A DNA stretch of 64,000 nt from Chitinophaga rupis (GCF_900109685.1 NZ_FOBB01000002.1:924085-988084), one strand, 5' to 3'; counted from the first letter of the stretch, positions 34,294 to 44,316 are shown. Program-made: numbers and translations. The notes: generated by a model from the letters alone, not told the origin.

Positions 34294-34639
34294 CATATAC
34301 TGCACCTGTTGAAATTCTGTGATAGGTTGTAAAGAACTATTAAGATTCTAAAAAAAAGTGAGGTTTCGATCCATAAACCTCATTCAAAATTGTTAACAGG
34401 TATCCAGTATCTTCTTTGACAATTTAGCCAGCGCCATTAATAATTTAATACATAGGATAAGAGATAGAGGAGTGGCGGTCCTGTTCACTTTTGGGGGCAG
34501 CATCTTCTTTATAGCATTGTTTTTTGTAAAGCCCCCAATGTGCGTGTTTCAAAATGTTAATAAATCTGCAATTTAAATAGTCAACATTTAATGTTATCAT
34601 CGCCGACTATGAATTGTATAGCTACTACAAAAAAATAAT
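34294..34639. other. Intergenic region with a hairpin, no gene seen
   Basis: A perfect 8-bp stem TGAGGTTT (34359-34366) / AAACCTCA (34375-34382) lies 65 bp after the small Cas2-like gene. The A-run is on its 5' side, so as an intrinsic terminator it would act on minus-strand transcripts; on the plus strand it is simply a stable hairpin. Further downstream GGGGGC (about 34493) and GCCCCC (about 34531) could pair over a long loop. No coding frame is convincing. Confidence 0.4.
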
Positions 34640-37600
34640 ATGTACACCTTAGAAGCTCACCTGGAAAGTTTCCAGGAAGAAGAATTTAAGATCCTTAATG
34701 CTATATGGAAGCTAAATAAAAAGAACCTGCCGCAGGCACAAAGCGCCATCAGTTTTAACTTTCCGCATTATAGCCTGCATGAGAAAACACATAGCGATAC
34801 CATTGTACGTAATATTGAATCGTACCTGGGACAAAGGATTAAAAATTTAAGTCCTACGGATACCTGGCTTATATTAATGTCGGCACATACCCATGACCTG
34901 GGCATGATTGTATTTTCAAAAACAATTGAGCGTTTATGGCCCGGAGAAACCTTCCTGGAATATTTAAAGGACATTGCCACTTCTTCTTCATTAGATAATG
35001 ATTTGGTAGTAGCGGCTAATTTTATTATCCAGTTAACTGCTGAGAAAAGTGATGTAAAAGACCTGGTTAACGTTGTGCTGGGTATAAGGAGAGCACTCAT
35101 CTTAATAATATCCAATCATTTCAGAAGTACACATCATGCATCCAGCCGGCAGATGATTATGCGGGAAGATCCTGAATTTGCAAATATGGTTAGCGGACTA
35201 ATTATGGAGAAACTTCCTAACCGGTTTACCAATACTTTAGCGAACATAGCTTACAGCCATGGAGTGGAGTTTTACCAGGTGCTGGATATACTGGAAAATG
35301 AAGCGGATGGCATCGGCAGCGATAAAATGCACCCTCGCTTTATAGCCTGCCTGTTACGGCTGGGTGACTTGCTGGATGTTGATGATAAGCGTTTCAGCAG
35401 CTTTAATGAAAAAATGATAGAGCCAATACCGGCTATATCACAACAGCATAAAGAAAAACATGCTTCCATACAGCATCTTTTAATCAGCCCCAGGGGAATA
35501 GAAATTACTGCGGATTGTAAAAGTGATGAGGTGTACAGGATTGCCAGGGAGTGGTTTGACTGGCTGGAAGAGGAAGTGGAATACCAGACAAAGGAATGGT
35601 CGCAAATTGCCCCGGGCGATTTTCCCGGCTTACCTCCTATGATCTCAAAAGGGAAAATTAAGGTGCTCCATAATAGTGTTATAGTTCCTGACGAGCTTAT
35701 GAACCTACGGTTTCAGATTTCGAATAAAAGGATCTTTGAAATTATAGAAGGGCAGGCCCTATATGAAGAAGCCGGGCTTGTATTTATACGGGAGTTAGTA
35801 CAGAATGCGCTAGATGCCTCAAAGGCGCAATTATGGAAAATGATACAGGAAGGTATTTACGATGAGCTGATAAAGATTAACCCGCTTTTTATACCTGATC
35901 CAACGAAGACAATATCAGACCAGATAAAGTTTCCTTTTCATATTCCACCGCAGGTATACTCGGCATTTGAAATTGAGCTTAATATTTCCTGGAGTTCGCC
36001 GGCAAAAGATGAGTTACTGGTGGAGGTAACGGACCGGGGTACCGGTATTTCCAAAGCTGATTTACTGAGAATGACCAGCGAGGTAGGGGAGAACAAAAAT
36101 GCCGGTTTGGCTGAAAGAACGTTAATAAAAGCGATGCCAAAGTTCCTTCAGCCGACAGGGGCATTTGGTATTGGCCTGCAGTCCATATTTCATGTTGCAG
36201 CTTCTTTTACGGCTAAAACCAAAAGTGAAGGAGAAATGGAAAAGGAAATAGTATTCAGATCAGCCAGGCGGGGGGAATATTGCCGGATGTCGGAGTATAA
36301 TGGTACCAGGAAGAGAGGCACCACCATTACAGTGAATATCAATAAAACATTGCTAAGTACCTTGCTGCCATCCAGACTACCGGCAAGCGTAATAGAAAGT
36401 GAGGATGTTTTTGATAAAGACTATAGTGTTTTCTTTCTTCCTTATTTAAGGCATTATTTATTGGAGGAGTTCTCCAATACACACCTTTTAAAGATTAACT
36501 ATTTTGGAAATATTATTAAGCCCGCTGCTTTTTCGAATACACAAAACGGAACATTTTATTTAGACCCCAAGACCGCTGTTCACGAAAAGGATATCAGCTG
36601 CTTTATAAATAAGAAATACAATTATCATGAATTAACGGTTTTCGAAGATATTTTAGGATCAGACATTAAACTTAGCTTTTTGCCTGAATTAATTACACGG
36701 AACCGTAGAAGTGAAGCATATGAATATGCACCATCAGGCTATTTAGTAAGAGATATACCTGTTGATGAGACATTTCTCTCCCATAGTAAAATAAAATATT
36801 GTCAAATTTTATGGAACCTTCATAGCTCTTCTTCTGACAAGATCCTGAATATTTCACGCGATAAGTTTATAAAAGTTAAAAGGGAAAAAATTGATAGGGA
36901 ATTTTTAAATAACATTCTTCCGCGTGCAATCTCTGTCATCATTCAGTGTTTTATTAATTATGCCGGCGAAACAGTGGATGAGCATACTACGAATGAATAT
37001 TTTAATATTTTGCTGACATGCGATATGTGTGGTGGGGTTCAAAAGAGCGACTTTCCGGGTTTTTTGAAGGGAAAAGAGATTCCGGTTAAAACAGCTATAT
37101 ATACCGACGGGTCCCCACTACCTTTTAAGAGATTTTTTGATGAAGAGACTTTTTTTAAGCTTCATGTTGTCAAAAGTATCAATCCTATTTCCAGGGCTTC
37201 AATTGAGAGGTTATGGGAAAGTGTAAGAGATACTGATGCAGATTATCATTCAGGCATCCTGTTGATAGTTTTTAAATATTTTTCCCCTTACCTGCGGGTG
37301 AAAGGATTTGTTGTTGATGCCTTTAAAGTTTTAGAAATTGATGGGTACAGGATTGCATTAACTACCTATAGAAAAACGCCCAGGAATGCCAGTTTAAAAA
37401 TATCGGAGAAAGAGAAAAAAGTGATATTCAGCGTATTGCCTAATAGTTACAGGGGAACAAAAAGGGACTACTTCAGACCTTACGACCCCTATGCTGCTGT
37501 TCTTGCGGTTGAACCGGAAAAGCTGGAAACATTTGAGAGTATCCCTAATTTTACGAGATATTTTATTGTTTCTCCTTTTCGGAATTATGATGATTTTATA

Positions 37601-37849
37601 AGAATGGCGACTTTAATTAAGGAAAAGGAAACTACGGATCTTTTATTGCTTATCAGGCTAATTATTAATGAGCCACTTTTTAATGAAATAATAACTCCTG
37701 CGTTAATTGCATATATACAGAACCATAATCCCTTCGAAAAAAATCAAACCGAACAAAAAATTAAAGAGATGTATGCACAGTTTATTGTGGATTATGTAAC
37801 CTTTGCACCGCATAGTCAAATCCGTGAAGCGAATAAAGGACTCACTTGA
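34640..37849 (+). CDS. HD-domain / GHKL (Hsp90-like) ATPase fusion protein, predicted conflict system
   Basis: A 1069-residue protein. Residues 40-290 form an HD-type domain: HYSLHEKTHSDTIVRNIESYL, MSAHTHDLGMIVF (HD), and LLRLGDLLDVDDKRF. Residues about 380-560 are a GHKL ATPase: N-box FIRELVQNALDASKAQ, G1 VTDRGTGISK, G2 AFGIGLQSIF. The remaining 500 residues have no motif that I know. The combination HD followed by Hsp90-like ATPase is described for predicted biological conflict proteins (HD-CE class); biochemical activity is not established. It is a single-gene unit. Its last 8 bp overlap the convergent TonB receptor gene. Confidence 0.8.
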   Translation: MYTLEAHLESFQEEEFKILNAIWKLNKKNLPQAQSAISFNFPHYSLHEKTHSDTIVRNIESYLGQRIKNLSPTDTWLILMSAHTHDLGMIVFSKTIERLWPGETFLEYLKDIATSSSLDNDLVVAANFIIQLTAEKSDVKDLVNVVLGIRRALILIISNHFRSTHHASSRQMIMREDPEFANMVSGLIMEKLPNRFTNTLANIAYSHGVEFYQVLDILENEADGIGSDKMHPRFIACLLRLGDLLDVDDKRFSSFNEKMIEPIPAISQQHKEKHASIQHLLISPRGIEITADCKSDEVYRIAREWFDWLEEEVEYQTKEWSQIAPGDFPGLPPMISKGKIKVLHNSVIVPDELMNLRFQISNKRIFEIIEGQALYEEAGLVFIRELVQNALDASKAQLWKMIQEGIYDELIKINPLFIPDPTKTISDQIKFPFHIPPQVYSAFEIELNISWSSPAKDELLVEVTDRGTGISKADLLRMTSEVGENKNAGLAERTLIKAMPKFLQPTGAFGIGLQSIFHVAASFTAKTKSEGEMEKEIVFRSARRGEYCRMSEYNGTRKRGTTITVNINKTLLSTLLPSRLPASVIESEDVFDKDYSVFFLPYLRHYLLEEFSNTHLLKINYFGNIIKPAAFSNTQNGTFYLDPKTAVHEKDISCFINKKYNYHELTVFEDILGSDIKLSFLPELITRNRRSEAYEYAPSGYLVRDIPVDETFLSHSKIKYCQILWNLHSSSSDKILNISRDKFIKVKREKIDREFLNNILPRAISVIIQCFINYAGETVDEHTTNEYFNILLTCDMCGGVQKSDFPGFLKGKEIPVKTAIYTDGSPLPFKRFFDEETFFKLHVVKSINPISRASIERLWESVRDTDADYHSGILLIVFKYFSPYLRVKGFVVDAFKVLEIDGYRIALTTYRKTPRNASLKISEKEKKVIFSVLPNSYRGTKRDYFRPYDPYAAVLAVEPEKLETFESIPNFTRYFIVSPFRNYDDFIRMATLIKEKETTDLLLLIRLIINEPLFNEIITPALIAYIQNHNPFEKNQTEQKIKEMYAQFIVDYVTFAPHSQIREANKGLT

Positions 37850-40493
37850 AAAACCACGTAAAACTCAATATGAAAAATCGCTCCAGGATATTTGTACGTA
37901 CATCTTCCACATAATTAGGTTCAAACACACGGGCATAACCCTGGTTCCTGTTTAACAGGTCGCAGCCCTGCAGCTTAAACTGCCCCCGGTTATGCTGCAG
38001 GATGTTTTTGGCAATAAAGGCATTTACCATTGTTACATCCACCCCCTGGCCGGCAGCAATACCGGTATTGTGCAGATAGTTTATGTTGCCGCCTATGTTA
38101 AACCCCAGGGGCAGCACCAGGTTGTAGTTAAAAAAGAGGGTGTAGTTAAAGACATGGATATTATTTTGCTCCTGGTGGGTATACCTGGCCCCATTATAAT
38201 TAACACCTGCGCCCAGCGTACAATCCAGTAACTGCTTATAGGTATAGTTACAGCTGAGATCCTGGTTGGCAGTGATGTTATTTACATTGCCCATTTGCCC
38301 GTTGATAGAGTTAATGTCATGATTCAATGCCAGGGAGGTATTCATGTTTATATTGGCCTGCATTTTCTTGAGCGGAAATCCATTTGCCATACTCATGTTT
38401 AAAGCATAGGCGCCATTTGCATTCAGAGGCCGGCTTACCTGCCTGCCCAGTGAATCGAGCCGGCTGGCAATTATTACCTTATTGCGGGTAAGGGAGGCAT
38501 TAACTGTAAGCATAGTGCTGTGCAGCGCTGCCGGGTTAACGGCGTTATAAACTATACCGGCGTTGTGCGTGACGGTTGGTTTCAGATCCGGGTTACCCAG
38601 CTGTATATACAGTGGATTATTATTATTGGGCACCGGTTGCAATAAAGTAAGATCCGGCTGCTGCATATTGCCCGTATACTGAAAGCGCAGGCGGCGGTTG
38701 CTGTTAAAGGCATAACTAAACACTGCAATGGGGAAAAAACCGGTGATACTTTTTTGCAGGCGGCTGTGCTCACTGATATTGTTGTTGCTTAAGCTGCTTG
38801 CCTGCATTTGTACGCCAATGCTATATTCATAGTTAGCCTTTTGTGCCCGGAAGGCCAGGCGGGCAAGCTGTAACTGTGCTGTGCTCCGGAAAGAGTTGCT
38901 TAAACTATCGTTCAGCTGATCATACACCTCTTTGACTGCATTATAGTCATAGGTAAGTTTTTCTGCTGAGGACCGGTCGCGGTTATAGGTATAAACCACA
39001 TCCAGGAAATGATCTTTATACAATGGTTCCGTCCAGGTGAGGTTTATTGAAAATACCCGGTGGGGAGTTTGCAGATTGTTACGCTGGTTAATGGTATCCC
39101 GTAATTCCTCTCCATTGGGTTGTATAAAGAGATTATCAGACCGGTTAAACTGCTGCTGTTTGTTGGTGTTATAACCTGCGGCTATGTTAACGCTGAGGGT
39201 ACGGCCCGGCTTTTTGAAGCGTTTACCCCACAATACGGAACCATTGATACCGGGTATGGAAGTGTGGTTAAGATTATGGATAGTTCCCCTGTTTACCAGC
39301 TGCTGCTGATCGCCCAATGATTCATACCCGTTTTCCCGTGTATTCCTGGTTTTCATATAAGTGGCATTTATGCTGAAAACCAGGGTGTGCATACTATCCG
39401 GATTATACTGCATTTGTATACCGGACATATGGTTGATGCTGTGGCTGGATTCATTTGTATGCTGGTTATAATAATACGTGGTATCCGGCAGCAGGTTTTG
39501 CCGGGCGCTGGTGCTTTCGGTAGTCTGGCTATAATCAATGAGAAAGTAACTGCCGCTTATTTTTAATGCCTTGTTAATAGTCTGGCTAAAATTACCCCCC
39601 CCGTTCAGGGCCCGGCTAAGCCCTGCATCTCCGATTAGTGTACCATTTTCCAGTGCCCCCTTCTCATTATGCCCGCTGCCCAGCAATGACAATGATTGCT
39701 GCCCGAAGCGGTTCAGACTTGTGCTGGCTGAAAACCGGTTGCGGGTGCCATAACCGGCTGTTAAATGACCTATCAGCTTTTCCTTCTTTGCTTTTTTTAC
39801 GGTGATGTTGATTGTTTTCTCGGGCTGACTGTCTAAGGCCCCACTGAATTGTGCCTGGTCTGATTTACGGTCTATGAGCTGCACTTTATCTATCATGTCA
39901 GCCGGCAGGTTCCGGATGGCCAGTTTGGGGTTGTCTCCAAAAAAGGGTTGCCCATCTATTAAAATCCTTTTTACAGGGGTACCGTTTATTTTAAGCACGC
40001 CGTCTTTATCTATTTCCAGGCCGGGCAGCTTTTTAAGCAGCTCTTCCATCATTGCATTTTCCCTGGTTTTATAATAATCTGCATTAAATTCCAGGGTATC
40101 TTTTTTTACTACCATAGGCGCGCGGATCTCAACTATTTCCACCATACCCAGGGTTACTCCGGTTTTTTGCAGGAAGATGGCGCCGGCATCTGTTAAAGTA
40201 TCTGCTGCAAGAGTAATGGGTTTTAATTGTTGCTGATACCCGAGGTAAGTAATGTATAAATGATACATGCCCGGGCGTGCATTTAAAATAAAAGCGCCGT
40301 TTTTATCTGTGAAAGCAATGGCTACGCGTGAAGAGTCTTTGGCGTATAACAGCGCCACTGTGGCATTTTCCAGGGGCTGGTGAGTGTCTTTGTCAGTAAC
40401 ATGCCCATTTACCCGGACATATGAAATTGTCTGGGCCCATGCTTGGAGCGGGCATAGGGCGGCCAAAAGTACGATGAGGAGGGTTTTGCTCAT
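37842..40493 (-). CDS. TonB-dependent receptor-like outer membrane beta-barrel protein
   Basis: An 883-residue protein with a signal peptide (LLIVLLAALCPLQAWAQ). A carboxypeptidase-like beta-sandwich comes first (RVNGHVTDKDTHQPLENATVALLY), then a plug-like region with LLKKLPGLEIDKDGVLKINGTPVKRILIDGQPFFGDNPK. The long beta-barrel of the OMP_b-brl_3 type follows, ending in an aromatic strand (FILSFTWFFK). No STN domain and no SusD partner. The substrate is unknown; homologues are linked to siderophore or small-molecule uptake. The 3' end overlaps the HD-GHKL gene by 8 bp in convergent orientation. Confidence 0.88.
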   Translation of the reverse strand: MSKTLLIVLLAALCPLQAWAQTISYVRVNGHVTDKDTHQPLENATVALLYAKDSSRVAIAFTDKNGAFILNARPGMYHLYITYLGYQQQLKPITLAADTLTDAGAIFLQKTGVTLGMVEIVEIRAPMVVKKDTLEFNADYYKTRENAMMEELLKKLPGLEIDKDGVLKINGTPVKRILIDGQPFFGDNPKLAIRNLPADMIDKVQLIDRKSDQAQFSGALDSQPEKTINITVKKAKKEKLIGHLTAGYGTRNRFSASTSLNRFGQQSLSLLGSGHNEKGALENGTLIGDAGLSRALNGGGNFSQTINKALKISGSYFLIDYSQTTESTSARQNLLPDTTYYYNQHTNESSHSINHMSGIQMQYNPDSMHTLVFSINATYMKTRNTRENGYESLGDQQQLVNRGTIHNLNHTSIPGINGSVLWGKRFKKPGRTLSVNIAAGYNTNKQQQFNRSDNLFIQPNGEELRDTINQRNNLQTPHRVFSINLTWTEPLYKDHFLDVVYTYNRDRSSAEKLTYDYNAVKEVYDQLNDSLSNSFRSTAQLQLARLAFRAQKANYEYSIGVQMQASSLSNNNISEHSRLQKSITGFFPIAVFSYAFNSNRRLRFQYTGNMQQPDLTLLQPVPNNNNPLYIQLGNPDLKPTVTHNAGIVYNAVNPAALHSTMLTVNASLTRNKVIIASRLDSLGRQVSRPLNANGAYALNMSMANGFPLKKMQANINMNTSLALNHDINSINGQMGNVNNITANQDLSCNYTYKQLLDCTLGAGVNYNGARYTHQEQNNIHVFNYTLFFNYNLVLPLGFNIGGNINYLHNTGIAAGQGVDVTMVNAFIAKNILQHNRGQFKLQGCDLLNRNQGYARVFEPNYVEDVRTNILERFFILSFTWFFK

Positions 40494-40673
40494 CCGGGTT
40501 TTATGAAGGGTCCTTTAATGGTTCCGGTGTAAGTACGGGACTGTTACCGGTTAGAGTAATTTAAGGAGGAATGATAAGAAAGGCTTGTAGAAATGCAGGA
40601 ATTTTCGGAAGGAGGAGAGTGCGGTGTGGTTGCGGGGAGATTGTGTATGCTTCCCTGTTGTTTCATGAAAACC

Positions 40674-40703
40674 GCAGCCACCGGTTAACCCGGTGGCCTG
40701 CAG
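40674..40703 (-). terminator. Terminator of the DUF4238-type cassette (minus strand)
   Basis: On the minus strand, directly after the stop of the gene at 40704, lies the stem GCCACCGG / CCGGTGGC (40677-40684 and 40690-40697), extended by GCA/TGC, loop TTAAC, and followed by GGTTTT. It ends the duplicated cassette region. Confidence 0.7.
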
Positions 40704-42089
40704 CTAGAAGGTTATATTAGCATACGGCCTGATGGTTTTGTTGCATTGCTCAAGACTTTTAAGATCTACTGTTACCGTAAACTGCTCCTGGGTACAATAG
40801 GTTAACCTGTTTATAATGGTAAGTTCCTGCTCTGAACATTCTTCAAAAGCAATAATTGTGTGATCCGCATCCGAATAACAGGCATCATTAAGGTCATAAG
40901 GGTGTATACGGAGGCAATAGGAGGCCGACAATGGAAAGTAGATGGCAGAATCCTGCTTTATATTAACCAACAGGGTGTCCACTACAGGCCTGTGCCGGCT
41001 GTGCCGGTACCATTCCTGTATATTGATGCTGAAACCTGCATTGTCGGAGGTGATCCAGGTATGCCCGGGAGGGCTTTTTAAAATAGTCCATTTTTTGAGG
41101 GAGAGCTTTTTGTCATACAGTTCTGAAACGATAGCTGCAAGCTGCGACCGTACTTTAACCAGTGAGAGTTTGTGATTTTCATGGTTCGCCGGAGCCATGG
41201 AGGATGGTCTCAGATGATCGAAGAACACTTTGCAGTTGTCAGGCTTTCTCAGTTTTGAATACAGCAACCATTCTATGAGCCCTTTTTTTAATTTTGTAGC
41301 AGTCATGGGCCGTTCAGCCTTTATAATCTTAATATAATTTTCATAGGCGGCCTCCATTTCGGTTACAAAAATGGCGTTGATATAATGGCTGATTTGCCCG
41401 GACCCGCCGAAGGAGATAACAAATGGGCGCTGCCTTTCCTTTAATGCAAAATTTCTGGACTTAATGAGGTTAAGCGGACGATTGCCGTCATTCGCGTAAA
41501 AGCACATAAGATAATGCGATGAGATATGGTTGCTGAACGTATCCGGCCGCATGGGCTCCGATACGAAAAAATATACGGAAATACCCGTGTATTCGTCCTT
41601 GGGTTTAAAATGAGATTCTGTAATATACATCTGCCGGTACAACGCGTTGATAAAATGATGGAAGGGCCTGTTAGCTGCTGTTAACGTTTTAGGCGGCGCA
41701 CTACGGTGCAGTTTAAGAAAAATGTTTTTATAGAGTGAAGTGTTGACGGCGGGCATTGCCGGTAGATCTTTTTCCGTACCAGGCGGCGTTTCGTTTTTGG
41801 TTTGTTTAATCAGCGCTGTAAGAAACTCCCTGGTTTGCGTTCTTTTACGGTTAAAGTGGTCTGTGAGGCCCTCCAGGCTGGTTAGCTGATGCATAGTCAT
41901 TACCTCTTTCAGATATTCTACGGTTTCTGCCAGCTTGTTATTTTTTATCAGGGAGCCAATGGGTTGGTGATTAAACAGGTTTTCGTATGCCAGGATCAGA
42001 TCATTCTCATCCCCCTCCGGGTCTATTTTTATAAACCGCCTTAGCAGGCCGGTGAACGCCTCTGCTGTAATTTTATTTATTTGCTGCAT
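40704..42089 (-). CDS. DUF4238-like protein, cassette copy B
   Basis: A 461-residue protein. The N-terminal 110 residues are helical (LILAYENLFNHQPIGS, TVEYLKEVMTMHQLTSLEGL). The C-terminal 150 residues carry LSLKKWTILKSPPGHTWITSDNAGFSI and AIYFPLSASYCLRI, which resemble the T-S-D-N-P and PLS motifs of DUF4238 proteins. It is clearly paralogous to 42925-44316: LSLKKW[TV]ILKSPPGH[TS]W[IL]TSDN is shared almost completely. Function unknown; DUF4238 proteins are found in accessory and defence-rich regions. It follows a sigma-like gene by 40 bp as the third gene of a three-gene cassette. Confidence 0.6.
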   Translation of the reverse strand: MQQINKITAEAFTGLLRRFIKIDPEGDENDLILAYENLFNHQPIGSLIKNNKLAETVEYLKEVMTMHQLTSLEGLTDHFNRKRTQTREFLTALIKQTKNETPPGTEKDLPAMPAVNTSLYKNIFLKLHRSAPPKTLTAANRPFHHFINALYRQMYITESHFKPKDEYTGISVYFFVSEPMRPDTFSNHISSHYLMCFYANDGNRPLNLIKSRNFALKERQRPFVISFGGSGQISHYINAIFVTEMEAAYENYIKIIKAERPMTATKLKKGLIEWLLYSKLRKPDNCKVFFDHLRPSSMAPANHENHKLSLVKVRSQLAAIVSELYDKKLSLKKWTILKSPPGHTWITSDNAGFSINIQEWYRHSRHRPVVDTLLVNIKQDSAIYFPLSASYCLRIHPYDLNDACYSDADHTIIAFEECSEQELTIINRLTYCTQEQFTVTVDLKSLEQCNKTIRPYANITF

Positions 42090-42129
42090 ATTCTGTTGTT
42101 TTAAGGTTAAAATCGATAATAGGTAGTTG

Positions 42130-42654
42130 CTAACCCTTCCGGTTCAGCCATCTTTTTAACCGGAATACTTTCATTTTTATGGCCCCTTCGCTTTTGTTAA
42201 GCATCTGTGCTATTTCCGTATAGTGGTACCCTTCAGAGACCATACGGATTATTATTTTCAGGTCATTTGTACCGTCTTTTTCAGGGAGCCGGCTGAGGGT
42301 GTCTTTTTTGACAATTGTTTTATAAGGGTCCGGATCTTTACTTTCTTTTTCCAATGTATTTTCTGATGACTGTTTAAAGGGCTTATTCTTTGATTGCCTT
42401 ATGTATTCCGACCAGACATTATTGGCCTTGATCCGGATGAGTACTTTTAAAGGATAATTTGCGCCGTTTGGTGTACGGCTATATTCCAATGCCTTACATG
42501 CCGTTTGCTGCACCAGATCATCTTTCATTAATGCCCAGTCTGCGGTTCCCGAGGTGCGGGCATTTTTGAGCCTGCGATGGAAGAACCTGTCCAATTGGGG
42601 ATGCATTTTTTCAAAAACTTCGGCAAAAGCATCATCCCTTTCGTAATTAAGCAT
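42130..42654 (-). CDS. ECF-like RNA polymerase sigma factor, cassette copy B
   Basis: A 174-residue protein. A region 2-like part (residues 5-85: FAEVFEKMHPQLDRFFHRRLK, DDLVQQTACKALEYSR, LIRIKANNVWSEYIRQ) is followed by a linker rich in charged residues. A clear region 4 HTH ends it (MVSEGYHYTEIAQMLNKSEGAIKMKVFRLKRWL). The shape matches ECF sigma factors, although region 2 is diverged. It is paralogous to 44348-44896. It lies 18 bp after a 43-aa membrane peptide gene and 40 bp before the DUF4238-like gene. The membrane peptide may be its anti-sigma factor (inference). Confidence 0.75.
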   Translation of the reverse strand: MLNYERDDAFAEVFEKMHPQLDRFFHRRLKNARTSGTADWALMKDDLVQQTACKALEYSRTPNGANYPLKVLIRIKANNVWSEYIRQSKNKPFKQSSENTLEKESKDPDPYKTIVKKDTLSRLPEKDGTNDLKIIIRMVSEGYHYTEIAQMLNKSEGAIKMKVFRLKRWLNRKG

Positions 42655-42672
42655 AACAGTTGGTTTTTGAAT

Positions 42673-42804
42673 TTAAAGCAGGCTTTCTGTGATACGAAGG
42701 AGCAGTAGTAAAATTACAAGCCATATCACCAGCCAGGGCGGAATGTTATAGATTAATAACATTATGTGATTTTTCCTGTACGGTATTTTCATTTTGAGAT
42801 TCAT
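42673..42804 (-). CDS. 43-aa single-TM peptide, cassette copy B
   Basis: ATG 42804 encodes a 43-residue peptide: basic N-terminus MNLKMKIPYRKNHIMLLIYN, then IPPWLVIWLVILLLLLRITE and SLL. One membrane helix with positive inside is predicted. Nearly the same peptide stands in front of the paralogous sigma gene (KIPYxKNxIxLxIYNIPxWLVxWLVI shared), so the frame is conserved in a duplicate, which is strong evidence that it is real. Gap to the sigma gene is 18 bp. It is too short for normal gene calling. Candidate roles are anti-sigma, holin-like or sensor peptide. Confidence 0.75.
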   Translation of the reverse strand: MNLKMKIPYRKNHIMLLIYNIPPWLVIWLVILLLLLRITESLL

Positions 42805-42812
42805 AAAAAGTG

Positions 42813-42851
42813 TTTAATAATAGAAAGTATGAATGGCTCTTAGAAAGTAAC
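42813..42851 (-). promoter_or_regulatory. Putative cassette promoter, copy B
   Basis: On the minus strand GTTACTTTC (42843-42851), 19-bp spacer, then CTATTATTAAA (42813-42823), 8 bp before the peptide ATG. The same two blocks, GTTACCTCC and TAGTATTTAAA with an 18-bp spacer, precede copy A. This is a candidate promoter for the cassette's own sigma factor. Confidence 0.4.
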
Positions 42852-42924
42852 ACCGTATATAAATAATTACTGAAATAATGATAGTGGTGTACCGGCTATG
42901 ACCCGGTTTCAGGGCCTGGTGACG

Positions 42925-44316
42925 TTAGATGCCACCCGGTACCTGGCCCGCAACCGGCTTTCTGCAAAGATCAATGGCTTTTTTATCGCCGGTGATCACC
43001 AGCTGGTAAGGTGTACTATAGGTTAGCCTGTTTACTACATCTAACTCCTTTTCAGTGGATAGTTCAAAAGTAATAGGCATATGTTTTACTTCATCCAGGG
43101 GGGTATCATACGTATCGTAAGGCTGTAAGCGGAGGCAGTACTCTTTTGATAACGGATAGTATACCACCGTGTCCCGCCTTATATTGCCGGTGGCCAGCAC
43201 CGGGTCCGGTACCGATTTTTGCCGGTTGCTGCCAGGCTCCCGGAGGTTGATGCTGAACCCCGGGTTATCGGAGGTTAACCAGGAGTGGCCGGGCGGGCTT
43301 TTGAGGATAACCCATTTTTTAAGGGATAACTTGGTTTCATAAACTTTCCTGATAATAGCCATCAGCTGCTGGTTTAATTGTAATGCATCGCATTCGCTAT
43401 CAGACTTGTCGTCGGGGTCAAATCCCCAGTCACGGAGGGATTCAGGGCCATGGAGGAAGATCTTAACAAGGTCTGTATTTCTAAACTTGGAGTAATACAG
43501 CCACTCTGCCAGTTTCGCTTTGATTTGCCTGTCGGAAATCGGCTCTTCATTTCTCATAACATTAAGGAGCTGTTGGTAGCCTTGTTCAATAACCCTGGAA
43601 AAGAAGTTGTATGCATGGCTGTTTAAACTGTTTTTTCGCTCACGTGCATACAGCTTTTTGGCAAACGAGCGGCTTTTGCCGGTTCCGTTCGGTAGTTTGA
43701 TTGTGGCGGTATAGTACAGCTTACTATTTTGCCCGGAGAATTGTTCCAGATACACCTTTGAAAAGTGCTGCCGGCGGTCCCTGATAACATCTTTCAGGGT
43801 CACCTCCCGGTGATCGTATGGCATAAATGAACCACTGCCGGCAACAGGGGCTACGGCTATATCAACGCAAAAAGTATTCAGATCCTGATACAGGCTATTG
43901 ATAAGCTGCTGCAGGGAATTAGTGTCACAGATCACCCGGTTTTTTTTCGGTTGTGATTGCCTGACCAGTTGAGTAAAGGGGCCTGTTTTACCTGCACCGG
44001 CGCAAGCATTGATGACAAGCTTTTTCTCATGACCAGGTGTCATAAGTACTTTGAGGAAGCTGCTGATCTTCTTTTTCTGATCCTCATAATGGTTTATAAG
44101 ATCCTCCAAAGTTTGTAGCTCATGCATTGTTATTATTTCTGCCAGGTAGTGAATGGTGGACGCCAATTGCGGATGCCTGAGAGCAGGTAGCCCTTCCGGG
44201 TCATTGAAAAGATGGGCGTATGCCAGGTTTACTCCGGCATCATCTATAGCGGATACTGCGAGGAATCTGCTAAGCAGTTCCCGGAACATTGCTATTTGTG
44301 GGCATTGCGGTTGCAT
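42925..44316 (-). CDS. DUF4238-like protein, cassette copy A
   Basis: A 463-residue paralogue of 40704-42089. The N-terminal helical part (LAYAHLFNDPEGLPAL, TIHYLAEIITMHELQTLEDL) aligns with copy B. The C-terminal part carries LSLKKWVILKSPPGHSWLTSDNPGFSI with the complete T-S-D-N-P motif, and VVYYPLSKEYCLRLQPYD. Residues near 112 contain GAGKTG, which looks like a Walker A but is not conserved in copy B and has no Walker B partner, so I do not read it as an ATPase. The sequences are far from identical, so the cassettes diverged long ago or arrived separately. Confidence 0.6.
   Translation of the reverse strand: MQPQCPQIAMFRELLSRFLAVSAIDDAGVNLAYAHLFNDPEGLPALRHPQLASTIHYLAEIITMHELQTLEDLINHYEDQKKKISSFLKVLMTPGHEKKLVINACAGAGKTGPFTQLVRQSQPKKNRVICDTNSLQQLINSLYQDLNTFCVDIAVAPVAGSGSFMPYDHREVTLKDVIRDRRQHFSKVYLEQFSGQNSKLYYTATIKLPNGTGKSRSFAKKLYARERKNSLNSHAYNFFSRVIEQGYQQLLNVMRNEEPISDRQIKAKLAEWLYYSKFRNTDLVKIFLHGPESLRDWGFDPDDKSDSECDALQLNQQLMAIIRKVYETKLSLKKWVILKSPPGHSWLTSDNPGFSINLREPGSNRQKSVPDPVLATGNIRRDTVVYYPLSKEYCLRLQPYDTYDTPLDEVKHMPITFELSTEKELDVVNRLTYSTPYQLVITGDKKAIDLCRKPVAGQVPGGI

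Noticed and set aside
43960-44010. Walker A-like GAGKTG in cassette copy A as an NTPase
   Set aside because: The motif is absent from the paralogous copy B and there is no Walker B; likely a chance match.
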